Shown here in pieces: positions 35,901 to 48,000 of a stretch of DNA of 64,000 bases. The notes under the pieces were generated by a model. The model was not told where the DNA came from. It did not search any database and saw nothing but the letters and a program-made list of their open reading frames with translations. The stretch is from Phalacrocorax aristotelis. Its lineage: Eukaryota; Chordata; Aves; Suliformes; Phalacrocoracidae. The first letter of the stretch is position 1. Every line of letters begins with the position of its first letter. The stretch is taken from positions 127,333,463 through 127,397,462 of the forward strand of contig NC_134277.1 of NCBI RefSeq assembly GCF_949628215.1, given 5' to 3'. The position numbers were made by a program, and so were the translations under genes.

Positions 35901-38900
35901 GTTAGTCATAAAACGTTGCTAACAACAATCACTGCTGGCATTCTCTTCCTTGAGTGAAAATTACCAGTTGCAAAAACATTTTCAGTAACCCAAATAACTT
36001 GGTCGGTTTTGTTTGCTATTTGTTTTCAAAACATTGCTGTCTGCTTAGGAAGAGTTTGTTTGCATACTTTGATTACATTGTTTTCATCTAGATGAAATAA
36101 TTAGAATTACAAATTCCAATAAGAGTAAGGACCTGTGACTACCTGGATCTTCAGTTTCAATGGAGTAATGATGTTCTGCTTAAAACTCCCCGTGTGATTT
36201 CATCTGGGTAAAACGGAGTGCACTCCTACTGCCTAACATGTATAACGTTGCTGAAGGAGGAATGCATATTGTAGGCTTTCTTCTCTGTCTGTGGTCCAAC
36301 ACATGTACCTGTATGCCTTTCTAATATCCTTGACATTTGAGAGCTGTTACATTACTGTATTTCACATGTACTAATCTGGAGTCTATATTTTAAAAAACAG
36401 GTGTAATTTTATCGAAGTTGATTTAAGCTTCCTACCATTTTGCCTCACCACAAATTTGCAGCATTTTCCCAGTAAATGAAAATAACATGGCAGAGTTTCA
36501 GTGTGTATTCAGACTCTAGCTTTTGTGTTGAAATTGCCAATATACATGCTGTGAGCATGTTTTTTATGACAGGCACTCCTGGCTACATTATCACTTCCCA
36601 AGTAGCAGCATACAAACCATACATGGTTTATGGTAAGGCAGCTGGAAATTATACCCTCAAAATGCTTTTCACAAAAAAGCTGATGACAAAAGTGCATTGT
36701 AGCTAGCAAAGAATGTGTGATGCTGATAGAGAGTCACAGATCAAGAAATTCAGGAGCCCTTGTCAGCGTGACGTACCTTATTTGAAGCATAAGAAGGGGT
36801 CTGATTCCTAGGCTACCTTATGATTTTTTAGCTTTGAAAAGAAAGCACAGTATTTTGTTTCTTCTTTGCTGCTCCTTTACACGCTAAGGGATTTCAGCTG
36901 TCTTCCATTCCTCCACCAATATTTGTGTATTTCTAAGAGCTCAGTAAAGGATTGAATAAGGACAATTCCAATATGGTACTCATTTTAGAAACAGAACTCA
37001 AAATGGTTTTCTTCCTCATTTAGGGCTTGACCACTCCCTATAGTGATGCTCTGGCCTGGACACAACAAACTCCTACTACAGCAGTGCCCAGCCTATGACT
37101 CTTGGGCTGCCTGTGGCTACCAAATCCCTAAACGGTGGCAGTCAGTGACAGTGGTATGTCACACGAGCAACAAAAGTGGTTTGCTACTCACTAATTTGAA
37201 TCATCAGCCATGGGAAAACAGTCAGGCTGACATTACAGGGTTCATTTCCAATCTCAGTGCATACCCCATTCCCTGCTATTACAACGGAGCATTGAGAAGC
37301 AACCTGAAAAGGCACCATCTTTCAGCCATTCCTGAAGCTCTTGGTCCTCTGAACACTCCAAAAGTTTTGGTATGTTTCCAGTAGGTCTCCGATTATGGTG
37401 TGTGGCTCACAAGCCAAAGGTCTTTGTCCCTCTGTTCTACAGTCACGCACTCAAATGTAAGCACATTCTCAAGTACTCTGAAGTGGCAGCAGAGCGTTAA
37501 GCACTATACATAAGCTCTTAAAAACAGGAGAACAACAGTTGGTTTTGTTGACAACATAAAGCTGAGTTTCTTTCAAAGACAGAAACTTAACAATTAAACC
37601 AACCACATTTTAAGCACAAAACCTAAATTCATGGAGACACACAATGACTGATGAAAAATCACTTGCTGAGAAGCAGCATAAAGACTCGTATTTCATCAAA
37701 TCTAGGAAGTTGGTGTTTGTATTTCTAAAGAACTAGCGTTGATAATCTTTGTGTTCTTTTTTTTTTAAACCAGGAAAAAGAGAAGAATGGTCAGAGTAGT
37801 CTAATGATGCATGGCTGCTGAAAGATCACTCCAGCTCTGGGTCTACACAACTGGAAAGCGTAAAATCCCCAAGTGTTGGAACTTCCGCGGAACAACTTGT
37901 TTGTGAACTTCAGGAACTACAAAGGCTACTAGTAAACTGAGAGTAAAGACAAATATTGATTGGTAATTTAAACCTCCATTCAAATGCAAAGTTCACTGAG
38001 ATCTGCTTAGGCAAAGAAATACAGACCATAGCACCATGCCACTCTTACCTCCATTTCTCAAAGGCAAGGCGCAGCTCCACAGCTCACTCTGTATTTGAAT
38101 GCCCTTTCATATTCTGTAATCTACTGTTACCATACAATGTGCAGTGCCACGAAGAGGCGAGTGCACCACTACCTGTTTAGCACTAGCTCAGTCCCACTGG
38201 CAACACTGATCCCCTGTTTAATGCTCTTGTGACAGCAGAACTATGCCGCTCAGCAGCTTCGAAAGCAAGTAATTTGCACTACCCACTCACTAAACACACA
38301 GGATACAGTCACCACATTGCTCTCTCTCCTTACTGTGAAACTAATGCTGTGCCAACTTCTGCTTGTCTGCTCAGACCTCTCAATATCATGCAGACAGTCT
38401 CTGCAGAATCAGGTATGCAGTCGCTGTTCCTCCCACCCTAAATTATTCCTTCCTGTTCCTCAGGCCTAGCACAACCTTGATATTTTAATGATGTCATTTA
38501 TTTTTTTACCTCTAATCTTGAATGTACAGCTAGGAAAATGGTAATTATAATAAGGATGGAGTTTAATCTAAATTAATTTCTGTTATCATAATTTACAGGA
38601 CAATGGACAAACTTATAGCTACTGACAATCTGAGGTCTACCAAAGATGTATGTGTATGTCTGAATGTATACATGCATTTGTGTATATAAAAATAGATGAT
38701 TTTTCAGGAATTTCTGAATCAGTCACAAAAGAAATTCTTAGGAGAACTGGAGTAATGTAGATAGGTAGATAGAGTGTATATATATAGATTAAACATATTA
38801 TTATTAACGTGTAACTATTATAGTAAATAGATTAAGTTGTGTCTGGGATGCACACTTTTGAGACAACACATTGAAGACCGAATTCTTTAGTTTGTTGGTT

Positions 38901-39060
38901 ATGCTCAGTGGAAAGTAAATGTAAGCTTATCACTTTCAAAAGAAAATACTCCTTCAATATAACTTCAGCAAGTTATTTTTTAGAACAAGGTCTTACTATC
39001 CTATATTAAAAGCATCTCATTGATTTCAATGACTTCTGTACCAGGCACTTATTTAACCTC
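32948..39060. other. Intergenic, nothing recognised
   Basis: About 6.1 kb of AT-rich sequence. It holds a short (TAA)n run at about 33864-33876 and a gata/tata-rich stretch at 38757-38795. Open frames up to 113 codons (37043-37384, plus strand) show no similarity that I recognise. The 3' UTR exon of CA8 or the 3' UTR of the candidate gene at 31.8-32.95 kb could lie here but was not identified. Confidence 0.6.
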
Positions 39061-39717
39061 TGTCATGGTTTTAGCTGGGATAGAGTTAATTTTCTTCACT
39101 GCAGCTGGCATAGTGCTGTGCTTTGGACTTAATATGAAAACAATGTTGATAACACACCGATGTTTTAGTTGTTGCTGGGTAGGGCTGATACTAGTCAAGG
39201 ACTTTTCCAGCTTCCCGTGCTCTGCTGGGTGCACAAGAAGCCGGGAGGGGAGGGGGCACAGCTAAGAGAGCGGATTCAAACTGGCCAAAGGGATATTCCA
39301 TATCATGTAACATCATGCCCAGTATGTTAACTGGGAGGAGCTGGCGGGAGAAGGGAGGCAGCAATCACAGCTCGGGGACAGGCAGCATCAGTCAGCAGGT
39401 GGTGAGCAGTTGTATCGTTTCTGTTTCTGGTTTTTTTTTTCCTTTTTTCCTTTTCCTTTTTATTATAATTATTGTTATTGCTATAATAATCATCATTATT
39501 AACACTATTATTTTATTGTAATTATTAAACCGTTTTTATCTCAACCCACAAGTTTTTTTTCCTTTTGCTTTTGCTCTTCCGATTCTCTCCCCCAACCCAC
39601 AGGTTTTTTTTCCTTTTGCTTTTGCTCTTCCGATTCTCTCCCCCAACCCACAGGGGTGAGGGGAGTGAGCGAGCAGCTGCGTGGTGTTTAGTTGCCGACT
39701 GGGGCTGAACCACTACA
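39061..39717 (+). mobile_element. Solo LTR of an avian endogenous retrovirus
   Basis: A 657-bp element from TGTCATGG to CACTACA, flanked by a perfect 5-bp target duplication ACCTC (39056-39060 and 39718-39722). No retroviral genes are attached, so it is a solo LTR left by recombination. It is the same family as 5050-5626: both open with gctgggatagagttaatttt-type sequence and close with gtgagcgagc...ttagttgcc. A likely poly(A) signal ATTAAA is at 39524-39529. The TATAAA present in the other copy is replaced here by tatgtta. A 51-bp unit is tandemly duplicated at 39542-39592 and 39593-39643, and an AT-rich simple stretch precedes it (39459-39528). Confidence 0.93.
39542..39653 (+). repeat. 51-bp tandem duplication inside the LTR
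   Basis: Unit starts caacccaca and ends gattctctcccc; copies at 39542-39592 and 39593-39643 differ by one base, and a third partial copy starts at 39644. The other LTR copy in the window (about 5514-5570) has the unit once, so the duplication arose in this copy or its subfamily. Confidence 0.92.
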
Positions 39718-40404
39718 ACCTCTTCCTAGTAAATGAGAGCAATGCCATTTAACTATCCTATGCATGGAATCATGCTTCTACACTCTGATTTATAAAGGGA
39801 TGAAGACATGTAGGCATGCTATACTAATTCAGTATTATTACCAATTCAAGTTGATATTCTAGTGTTTGAAATCAGACATCTTGCTCATTCACAGATAAAG
39901 CTGTTCCACTGATGTAATAGAGGAGAAAGGCGTGTCTATCAAATCAATTACATGTAAAGCAACAAGGATTAAAGAGAGGGTAATAAATCCATTAGAAACC
40001 ACAAATGATCCTGTCTTCAGTGAAGAATACACTACTGAAAAAGAACTTATCCATTAGGCAAGGCGGCAAGCCCCATAATAAAATAGCCTGCTGGTATAAT
40101 CACAATTCACATGTTTAAAAATAGTGAGTCAGGACTGAAATTACCAAAAAACTAGCCTTTAATAAAATGGAAGATTTAAGGTTTTTCTTATTTGATTTCT
40201 AAGAGTGGTAGCATTTGATGTCCCCATTGTTAAGCTTTGCTGTATAACAATAAGAATTACAAATCTTTTTCCAAGATCACCCGAGACTATCAAGAAAAAC
40301 CCTGGTGCCCATAGGAAGGGCTCTGAGTCAAGTATGAAGTATCAAAAAAACTAGTGGTTAACACTAAGGAAGTCACAATGTCATTCTTTTTCTCTTTTCT
40401 TTCA
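39718..40404. other. Intergenic, nothing recognised
   Basis: Between the solo LTR and the CR1 fragment. AT-rich, no recognisable coding sequence or repeat. Confidence 0.7.
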
Positions 40405-41065
40405 GAAAAGGATCTGGACATCCTGGTAAACAAGCTGAACATCAGCTAATAATGCACCTATGCAACAAAGTATGCCAAGGGCCTCCTGGGCTGGGAAAAG
40501 GATTGCCAGAAGGTGGAGGGAGAAGATCCTTCACTCCTACTCAGCACTGATGAAACATCTGGAGCACTGGGTCCAGTTCTGGGTTTCCCAGTTCAAAACA
40601 AACATGGACATACTAGTGTGAGTCCAGCAACAGGTCACAAAGACAAGGGATTGGAGCACCTGTCATAGAAGGATAGGCTGAGAGCAGGGACTGTTCAGCC
40701 TCAAGAAGAGATGTTTCAAGAGGTATCTTATCAATATGTATGAATACTTTACAGGAACAAGTACAGAAGATGGTACCAGACTCTTCAGTGGTATCCAGTG
40801 GAAGGACAAGAGGCAATGGTACAAATTTAAATGCATGAAATTTCATTTATAATTAAGAAAAATCTTTTCCCCTGCAAAGGTGGTCAAACACAGGTACAGG
40901 TTGCTCAAAGAGGTTGTGGAGTCTTCATCCTTATGATATTCAAAACCCAGCTGGACATGGCCCTGAGCAACCCGCTGTAGTTAATGCTACTTTGAGAAGA
41001 GGATTGGACTAGTAGATCTCCAGAGGTACCTTCCAACAACAACTATTCTGTGATTCTATTGTTCT
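40405..41065 (+). mobile_element. CR1 LINE fragment, 5' truncated, diverged
   Basis: The plus strand carries the end of CR1 ORF2 and its 3' tail: aaaaggatctggacatcctgg, ggagcactgggtccagttctg, aggctgagagcagggactgtt, caggttgctcaaagaggttg, then ggattggactagtagatctcc, ccttccaacaac and tctgtgattcta. The frame is broken by many changes, so it is an old copy. No clear target duplication, as usual for CR1. It lies between the solo LTR and the CA8 3' end. Confidence 0.92.
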
Positions 41066-44000
41066 TCACTGTCCAAAACTGAACTCAATTTTTTCACCAT
41101 CCATGTCTGAAAGCGAATCTGTACTGAGCTTTCCCTCCAAATTCCTTAACACCTGACCAGTTCTATCACTACTGGATATGACCTCATGAGGTTAGAAATA
41201 AGAAAAAATATAGCTTTTTCAAAAGAAACGTGAAAACTTTGGCAACTGCAGGAGAAAGGATGTAAAGGCTGTTCTCTGAGGGATGTATTTAAAAAACACA
41301 CACATAACAGAGTCCAAAGACTCATTAACCCCAGGTTATAGGAGAGAGATGCATCTTTAGGAGAAAAGCAGAGTCAAAAGAGGCCAACTAGATAGAAAAT
41401 TTATTCTAAGTTACAGAAAGCAGCAAAGCTACAAAGTTGTACATGTTTTGTCCTCCCAAAGGCTCCCTTTAGAGACTAGCCAAACTTTGTTCTAGAACTG
41501 AAGGCAGGTATTTAGAGATCTGGGCTTTCCCATGATGGAGGAACATTTTAAAAAAAAAAAGTTTTTTACCTGAGATTACACACCATGATGTATCATGTCA
41601 CCTCTGCCTTCAGTTTGACAAACTACCACAAATTGCATCAAAGATCAACATATGCCATTTGATCAAAAGCCACAAAGGGCTCAGTTCTGTCAAGGTTTCA
41701 ATCAAGGCTGAAGAGCAGACATCCTGAAGATTTGTCAGCATTGCATGCATAGAGCTTGCATTCTCATGCAGTTAAAACTGATGAGACCTTTCAAGCAACC
41801 TCTTTCTACTCCTGTGTATGCAACACTTACGGAAACATTTGTCTCTTCCTTTCCCTGACAGAGGGGTGAGGTCATGGAAAACTAATGTTCCTCAAGGTTC
41901 TTCAAGTGGCTGCACGACACTGGCTTGGAATAAAAGAAAATATTGAAAACTCCACTGACAGGTGTTCCAGCAGCCTTGACAGAGGGGCATCACGTCAGAA
42001 AAGAAGTCCACCAGTGTGCTTGTAATCGTAATATTGAAGACATACCAGAGCTTTAAAACAAAAGATAATCTCCTCTTTGAAAGGAATAAATGCTCCCCTT
42101 AGATCACTATGTAGATGCCACCCTGCAAACTCTTATACCCCAATCTACTACTGAGTCTTCATAGCAATATTCAGCTGATGTCAGCAGACCCAGCTTAAGG
42201 ACCATTACGTCTTTCCTATGAACGAGGGAAGGTGTCTTTTCTGAGGATGTCAAGGTCTGTGTGAGGAACTACTGTTCCTCAACACTTTCCTACTGGAGAG
42301 AACTGTGCGACGACATCACTACAAAGTAGGTATGATTGTTTTCTTCCCTTTCTCCCTTTCTGCATAGAAGAAAGGTGATCAAAGCCACATGATTTCTTTT
42401 TACGCTTCATCTATCTAGTTTCCAGCTCCCTAGAGACAAACTCAATAGCAAGAATATATTGGTTCAGTGCTATTTGGACTGATGCATCCAAGACTAAAAA
42501 TGAATTTCTGATAAATAATTCAATCAGGTGTAAAGAGCCAAGTGTCATTTCTTCCGTAGGCTACACAATGCCAGGAGTCACAGTTCTTTCTCAGTGCTTG
42601 AGAGTCCATAATTAGCATAGCCCTACAGTGAGGACTATAATTTTACATTAAAAATTCCATCATTTGGGAATTAAAACTGCAGATCATTTTGTGAGGCATG
42701 GCCAAGATAAATTTTATTATTTAAAACAAATCTTTATAAGTATTGACAAATGTAATAAAATTTCAAACATGAAAGCGAAAGGGAAATTTTTACTTTTCAA
42801 TTCCAGCATTGTAAAGGAAACTCTTTCATGCTTAAAATTCAAACTCAGCGTGTCAAGTAATTTCACTGTTACAGACTTGAATTACCTGCACTGCCCTCAG
42901 GGCCTTATTCACCCTCTGAGAAAAATTGTACTTTAATATTGCTATGATTTTCCCAAGTAATTTTTATGCAGAAGACAGGATGAATTTGAAACATCTATTT
43001 CAAGATTAAAGTGACAACATTTGGTGGCTGCAGAGAACCATGTAATTGAGAATTGGGCTTAGGGATGTGCCCAAAATTAAATATGGGAACGAGAAAACAA
43101 TACTAATACAAGCACCAACGTTTTGCTTTCTTTGTTTAATTTCTGAGATGTGGATATAAAATAGGGTTATAAAATACAAATAAACCCTTACTTCAAAAAT
43201 GTTTAGATGTATACACTGTATTGAATGCTTATGCTATATGGAAGGACCATAAAATTGCTGGCCACTGTCCCAGCCCATTTAATAATTTCTGTCACATGCA
43301 GGAGGAAAGATAATCTCCTCACTCAGTTTTAATGGATCCATTTTTGGAAGCACTGAATTATTAATCTCTTTTAGGCTGCCTGATCATTTGTTAACTTCCT
43401 ATGAAGTTGGGGGCTGGACCCAGAGCATGCTCTGAAGAGGCTTAATTCCACAACAGGGCCTGAAGTGAACTAAGTTGTTCCATCATTGACCTAGATAGGG
43501 CAAGAATTTAATGTACAAATAAATGTCCTTACCCAAAAGTGTGTATCAAACACCTTTCAGCAGCATGCTTTGAAAGAACAAACATATGGCTTTGAAGAAA
43601 CGTGCAGACAGAAAAAAGAGATGCTTTTATATAATGGATTCTACCAGTAAAATAGAGTAATGCAGAGTACCCACTGTTGTTGTTATTTAAATAAAGTTTA
43701 CCATAGGATAGTAGATGAAAAACTTTACTATGTTAAAAGTAGTAGGACTTATTAAAGGAAGCAAGTGAACAGATTCATTATTTGCTTGAAGACTTCCCAG
43801 ATTAGCTGTCTTACTATTTGTATCAAGGTAGGGCCACTTCATTACAAAATCAACCACAAATGTTGGTGTCTTGACTCGCTACTTCCAAGGTAACTAGTTG
43901 TCTTGATAGCGAATTTTCTTCAACTCTCTAAGAAACTCATTACAAGGTTTTTCATTACAGTAAAACATTGATTAACTAAGTATAAAGAGGTATAGGAGTA

Positions 44001-44868
44001 ACTGTTGAGCATTGAGGAAATTTATCTTGTAACTGATAGAGACTAGGGGAACATGACATGGGAGGTTTTAACAACTGAAGCAGGGATAATTCAGGTTCAC
44101 ATGTGTATCAGCTCTTACGCATCGAATCCAATGTCATCCTTGAATTCTTATTCTGTGAGCCAACAAAGGTTGAAAAGATCACTGAGGACAAGGAGAAACA
44201 ACTACTTTGATGAATGAAATACGAAAAATTAGCCATGATGTAAGTTAATTAGTTTCATCTTGTGCCTGCACTGATTTTGCCCAAGATTCAGTCTTGTAGG
44301 GAAAGAATAGCACTGTAAAGCAGGGAAAAAGGATCAAAAAAAATAAAAAAAAGGTCGTCTTTGAGAATTAAAGGACTCCTTCCAGAACTACTACCCTGGT
44401 TTTTAAAAGATAACACTAGGAAGATTCACCAATGACTGGTCTTCAAAAAACACGGTAAGAAATCAGCCAGTGAACCTCAGTAAGTGGGGAAATCTACCAC
44501 ATAACCTAGGCATACTGTGTTGTTGCTCACTGCAGTGGGAGAAATTTAAAGCTACAAGTAAGTGGGATCTAACTCTGCGTGATCCACTGCCTACTGAAGT
44601 TAATAAAATATTTCAATTCACTAAATCACATATTAAGATTCCAGCCACTAAAGAACCTCATAATACCCAAACTATTCCAGACACTAAAGAATTTATAGTA
44701 ACCAGCCTATTATACCACAGGAGAAAATAAAACAGTACAGTGCCAAAATTTACAATTATGACAATATAACATTAGCTGAAATTAACTCGGTGCGTTTTCT
44801 CCTTTAGCCAAATCTCCCCTATGAAAATTATTCCAATGTTTTGATTTTTCTGCTAAGCTTTTACTTAC
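41066..44868 (-). other. CA8 3' UTR intron or 3' flank, no feature recognised
   Basis: AT-rich sequence downstream of the CA8 stop. Because exon 8 ends in a splice donor, at least part of this should be intron leading to a 3' UTR exon that I could not locate. A-rich runs lie at 41551-41561 and 44335-44355. No protein-coding frame resembles a known protein. Confidence 0.5.
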
Positions 44869-45041
44869 CTGAATAAAGATTTATTTTTGTTGTTCTCCCT
44901 CTTCTGCTACTGAAATGCAGCCCTGATGACTCTATCACTAAGTGGCTGAGTTGGTCTGAAGTTATCTCCTAGGATTCCATCACAGCCCTCTAAAAGTTCT
45001 GCACCTTTAACGTGTGTCCTCAGTCTACGAAATTCCTCTAT
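44869..45041 (-). CDS. CA8: CA8 exon 8: C-terminus, stop and start of 3' UTR
   Basis: Coding part 44907-45041 is 44 codons plus TAG. It begins [19 protein letters not shown], continues [17 protein letters not shown] and ends RVIRAAFQ, the characteristic CA8 C-terminus. The acceptor is ctgcctttcag. After the stop (44907-44909) the exon continues 38 nt to a perfect donor CAG|gtaagta at 44869/44868, so a further 3' UTR exon is expected to the left. Between stop and donor lies AATAAA on the minus strand (44880-44885). The mammalian CA8 3' UTR is also split by an intron as I recall. Confidence 0.95.
44880..44885 (-). promoter_or_regulatory. CA8: Candidate poly(A) signal AATAAA after the CA8 stop
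   Basis: AATAAA on the minus strand, about 21 nt after the stop and 11 nt before the 3' UTR splice donor. If used, cleavage would fall in or just past the donor and give a very short 3' UTR without the last intron. Its use is inference only. Confidence 0.4.
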
Positions 45042-48000
45042 CTGAAAGGCAGAAAAACAGACATGAAGAAGCTGAGATAAGTTCTTCACTGTGGGACTAA
45101 TGACCAAAATCAGCCTTGTCTGGCCACTTCTGCAGCTTTGAAACTTGGGAGTGTTCAGGTACCAAGGTACCAAGGTACTAAGGCCAATATACACCATTAA
45201 TAACATTTTAAAATAGTTGTCAGCACTCTCAAAATATTTAACATATAGAGAAAAATAAGAACTTTTATGCACATGGTTTGGCAGACTTATCCTTTGCTTT
45301 TTCGTAACTTCTTTTGGGATCTATAACCTTGTTAACCATTATAGATTACACCCTATCAATCCACCTCACAGACGTGACATGAGAGTGATCATTCTGGTCT
45401 TCTTCAAAGTGCACTTCAGGAATAACTTCATTGACTATAAGTTGTTCTGAATTTTTTCCAGTGATTTATTTATTGCCTGAAATTGTTCTTCATTTAAATA
45501 AAAATTATTTTCTAAACCAGGAAAATTCTGAACAGACCCTCCGCTTTAGAGGAAGTCTGTTGTCATTCTATATGGAAAAACATGTTTTTTCACATCAAAA
45601 CCAAACACCACTTCAAAATTTCTGTAGAAGTGCTAAGTGTACTTAGAAAATCAAATACAGTCAAAAAATGTAAAGCATTTCAATTGGTCCAAAATAAATA
45701 TGTTTCCAGCTTATAGACTCTCTTCAGATTTTTCTAAATCTAATCCGGTGTAGGGAGGAATGTGAGCAGCTTCCATCTCCATCCCTGGTATCATCACCAA
45801 GCTCTGTGTAATGAAAAACTGAGAAAATCAATGCATCTCAGCAACATTATACCTTATTGTTCAACAGTGCTGTTTTTAAGAGTCCGGTATTTATTTTAAA
45901 TACGTAGTGACAACTACTAAAAAAGAACACGTTTGGTTTTGGTATTGACATATTGACAAGCTATCTTAGCTGGATACAGCAAACCTACTCAAAGGCTGAC
46001 TCCCCTAGTCTGAGCCTTTGTACTTGTACTGACCCTGTGATGCCTTACTATCCAGCTCAGCTCTAACTTGAAACTGGAGCTGCACAGAAAGCAAAATGCA
46101 GCTTGAAGTATTTAATCACTTTATCTTCTAAGAAATAATAAAAAGTGAATTTCTCCATGAAAAACACCCTATGAGCGATTACATGGCAAATGCAAGTGTG
46201 ATTCCAGAATTAAAATAAATGAGGTACTAAACAGCAGGTAATTGCATTTTTATTCTTACACTGCCTGCAGAGAATACTTTCTTACTGCAACCTTGAAGAC
46301 AACTGCCTTCATTGTTGTTTTCCACTCCACAGCAGAATTGACACAGACTTATTTACTTGATTTAGAGGCTAGCTCTGCTCTGCTGTATTTTCCTCAAAAA
46401 ACAGTGTGCTTAGAAATCAACACTCAGTCACCTTAGCTGAGATATAAGGCAACAGCTTAGACTGAAAAGATGAAAAGCAGAACAAACTGTAAAGCTCCTT
46501 GAAGGTGCTTTTAGAGGCAGAACTCTTTTTTTGGAAGATTTATTTATTTATTTATTTAAAGGAACCTGAAAACAAACCCACTACAGGCTTGGGACTGAAA
46601 AAGTCTTCAGGATTGAAGTGCTGGTAAATCACTGAATGGGTTTTGTAAAGGTATCCTCTTTCATGACCTGAATCAACTCTGGAAAGTCTGAAATAATTGT
46701 AGTTTAGGAAGGAGCGTTTTACAAGAATGTGGCTTTTGTTTGATCTTTTGAGAATGAGAATCTTCAAACAAACAGATGAAGGAGAGGGAAGAACAGACTC
46801 TCTGCAAAGCTGGCATTTGTGAGCTGTCTCCTACAATAACTACAAATGCTCTGCCCCAATCCCTACAGTGAAATTTTTCTCCAGGAAGTACTCCTCACAA
46901 AGCAGCTTCCAGTTTCTTCAGTCAGGAAAGTAGGACTGACTTGACCCCTGTGCCTGCTCTTTAGCCTTCAGGGATGTCAAGAATTACAGCCCTACCCTGA
47001 AGAGGAATTGCTTCAGAGATCACCAGCCTCCTTGTTCAGTTTTTCATATCATGGTTCAGACCCCCGTGACAGAGTCCCTCTATATACATGGTGGTCTGCC
47101 TCACTCTTGAGTAGCTGTCAGAAAAGGACACTAGCTGTGCTGATGCTACTTTTCATATTAAATTTCCATGTGATAAGGCAACAGTACGTGTGCCCCACTT
47201 AATCTGCCTCCTCTAATAGAGAACCATTCACTATCTCCTCCCAACTCCTCCTCCCAGGTCACTGCTGTGAAGTACACCCTGTAGGTCTGTCGAGGAAATA
47301 CATATTCTAGAGGCATACAGCTAAGCACCCTAGGATATTCACACACTTTCAACACAAATAGTCATTTATAAAAGATTTTCTCATGCCCAGAAGATACTAA
47401 GGATGACCCAGGCCTGTTCACACCAGAATTTGGGATCCAGTTCTAACCAGTGAAAGGGTAAATACGTAATGTTAGCATATCTTCCGAGTAAAAACAAAGT
47501 TAGTTTATATTTTGCATAATTTTGCAAGAATGTTTTCCCCACTTCTCTGTATCCAGATCCTGATTATTGCTTTCTTCTGTTTCTCTTACAAATTTGCTGA
47601 AGAACAGAACACACAAAACATGTTTTCTCTACAAGTATTTCTTCTATACGAGGAACAGAAGTATTATCCTTATATTTGAAAATTTCACATGCCTCCATGA
47701 CACCTTCCAAGAACACAGACCTGTTTCCCAGTGAAGAGAATACCGCGAACCTCTCAGAGTGCTTTATTTGACAAACTACATAAATTTTGCACAGTTCCCC
47801 CTCCAGCTCCATATGCTCATTACTGTTCCTGTCCTTTAGGAGGTCTTGATTTTGAATGAGGTAGACAAAAGGACTAGAGACCTCACTGCTCAATACAAAA
47901 CCAGTTAACTCCGACAATGAGTACAGAAGAATGACAGCTCTTTGCTGCATCATTGTTTAAAATCCCTACTCTGAGTGGCTTAGACAATGTCCTTATTCTG

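Noticed and set aside
37043..37384. 113-codon plus-strand frame
   Set aside because: Not recognisable and no supporting structure; kept out of the annotation.
47564..47953. 129-codon open frame on the minus strand inside CA8 intron 7
   Set aside because: No recognisable motif, no splice context linking it to CA8, and a handful of frames this long is expected by chance in 64 kb.
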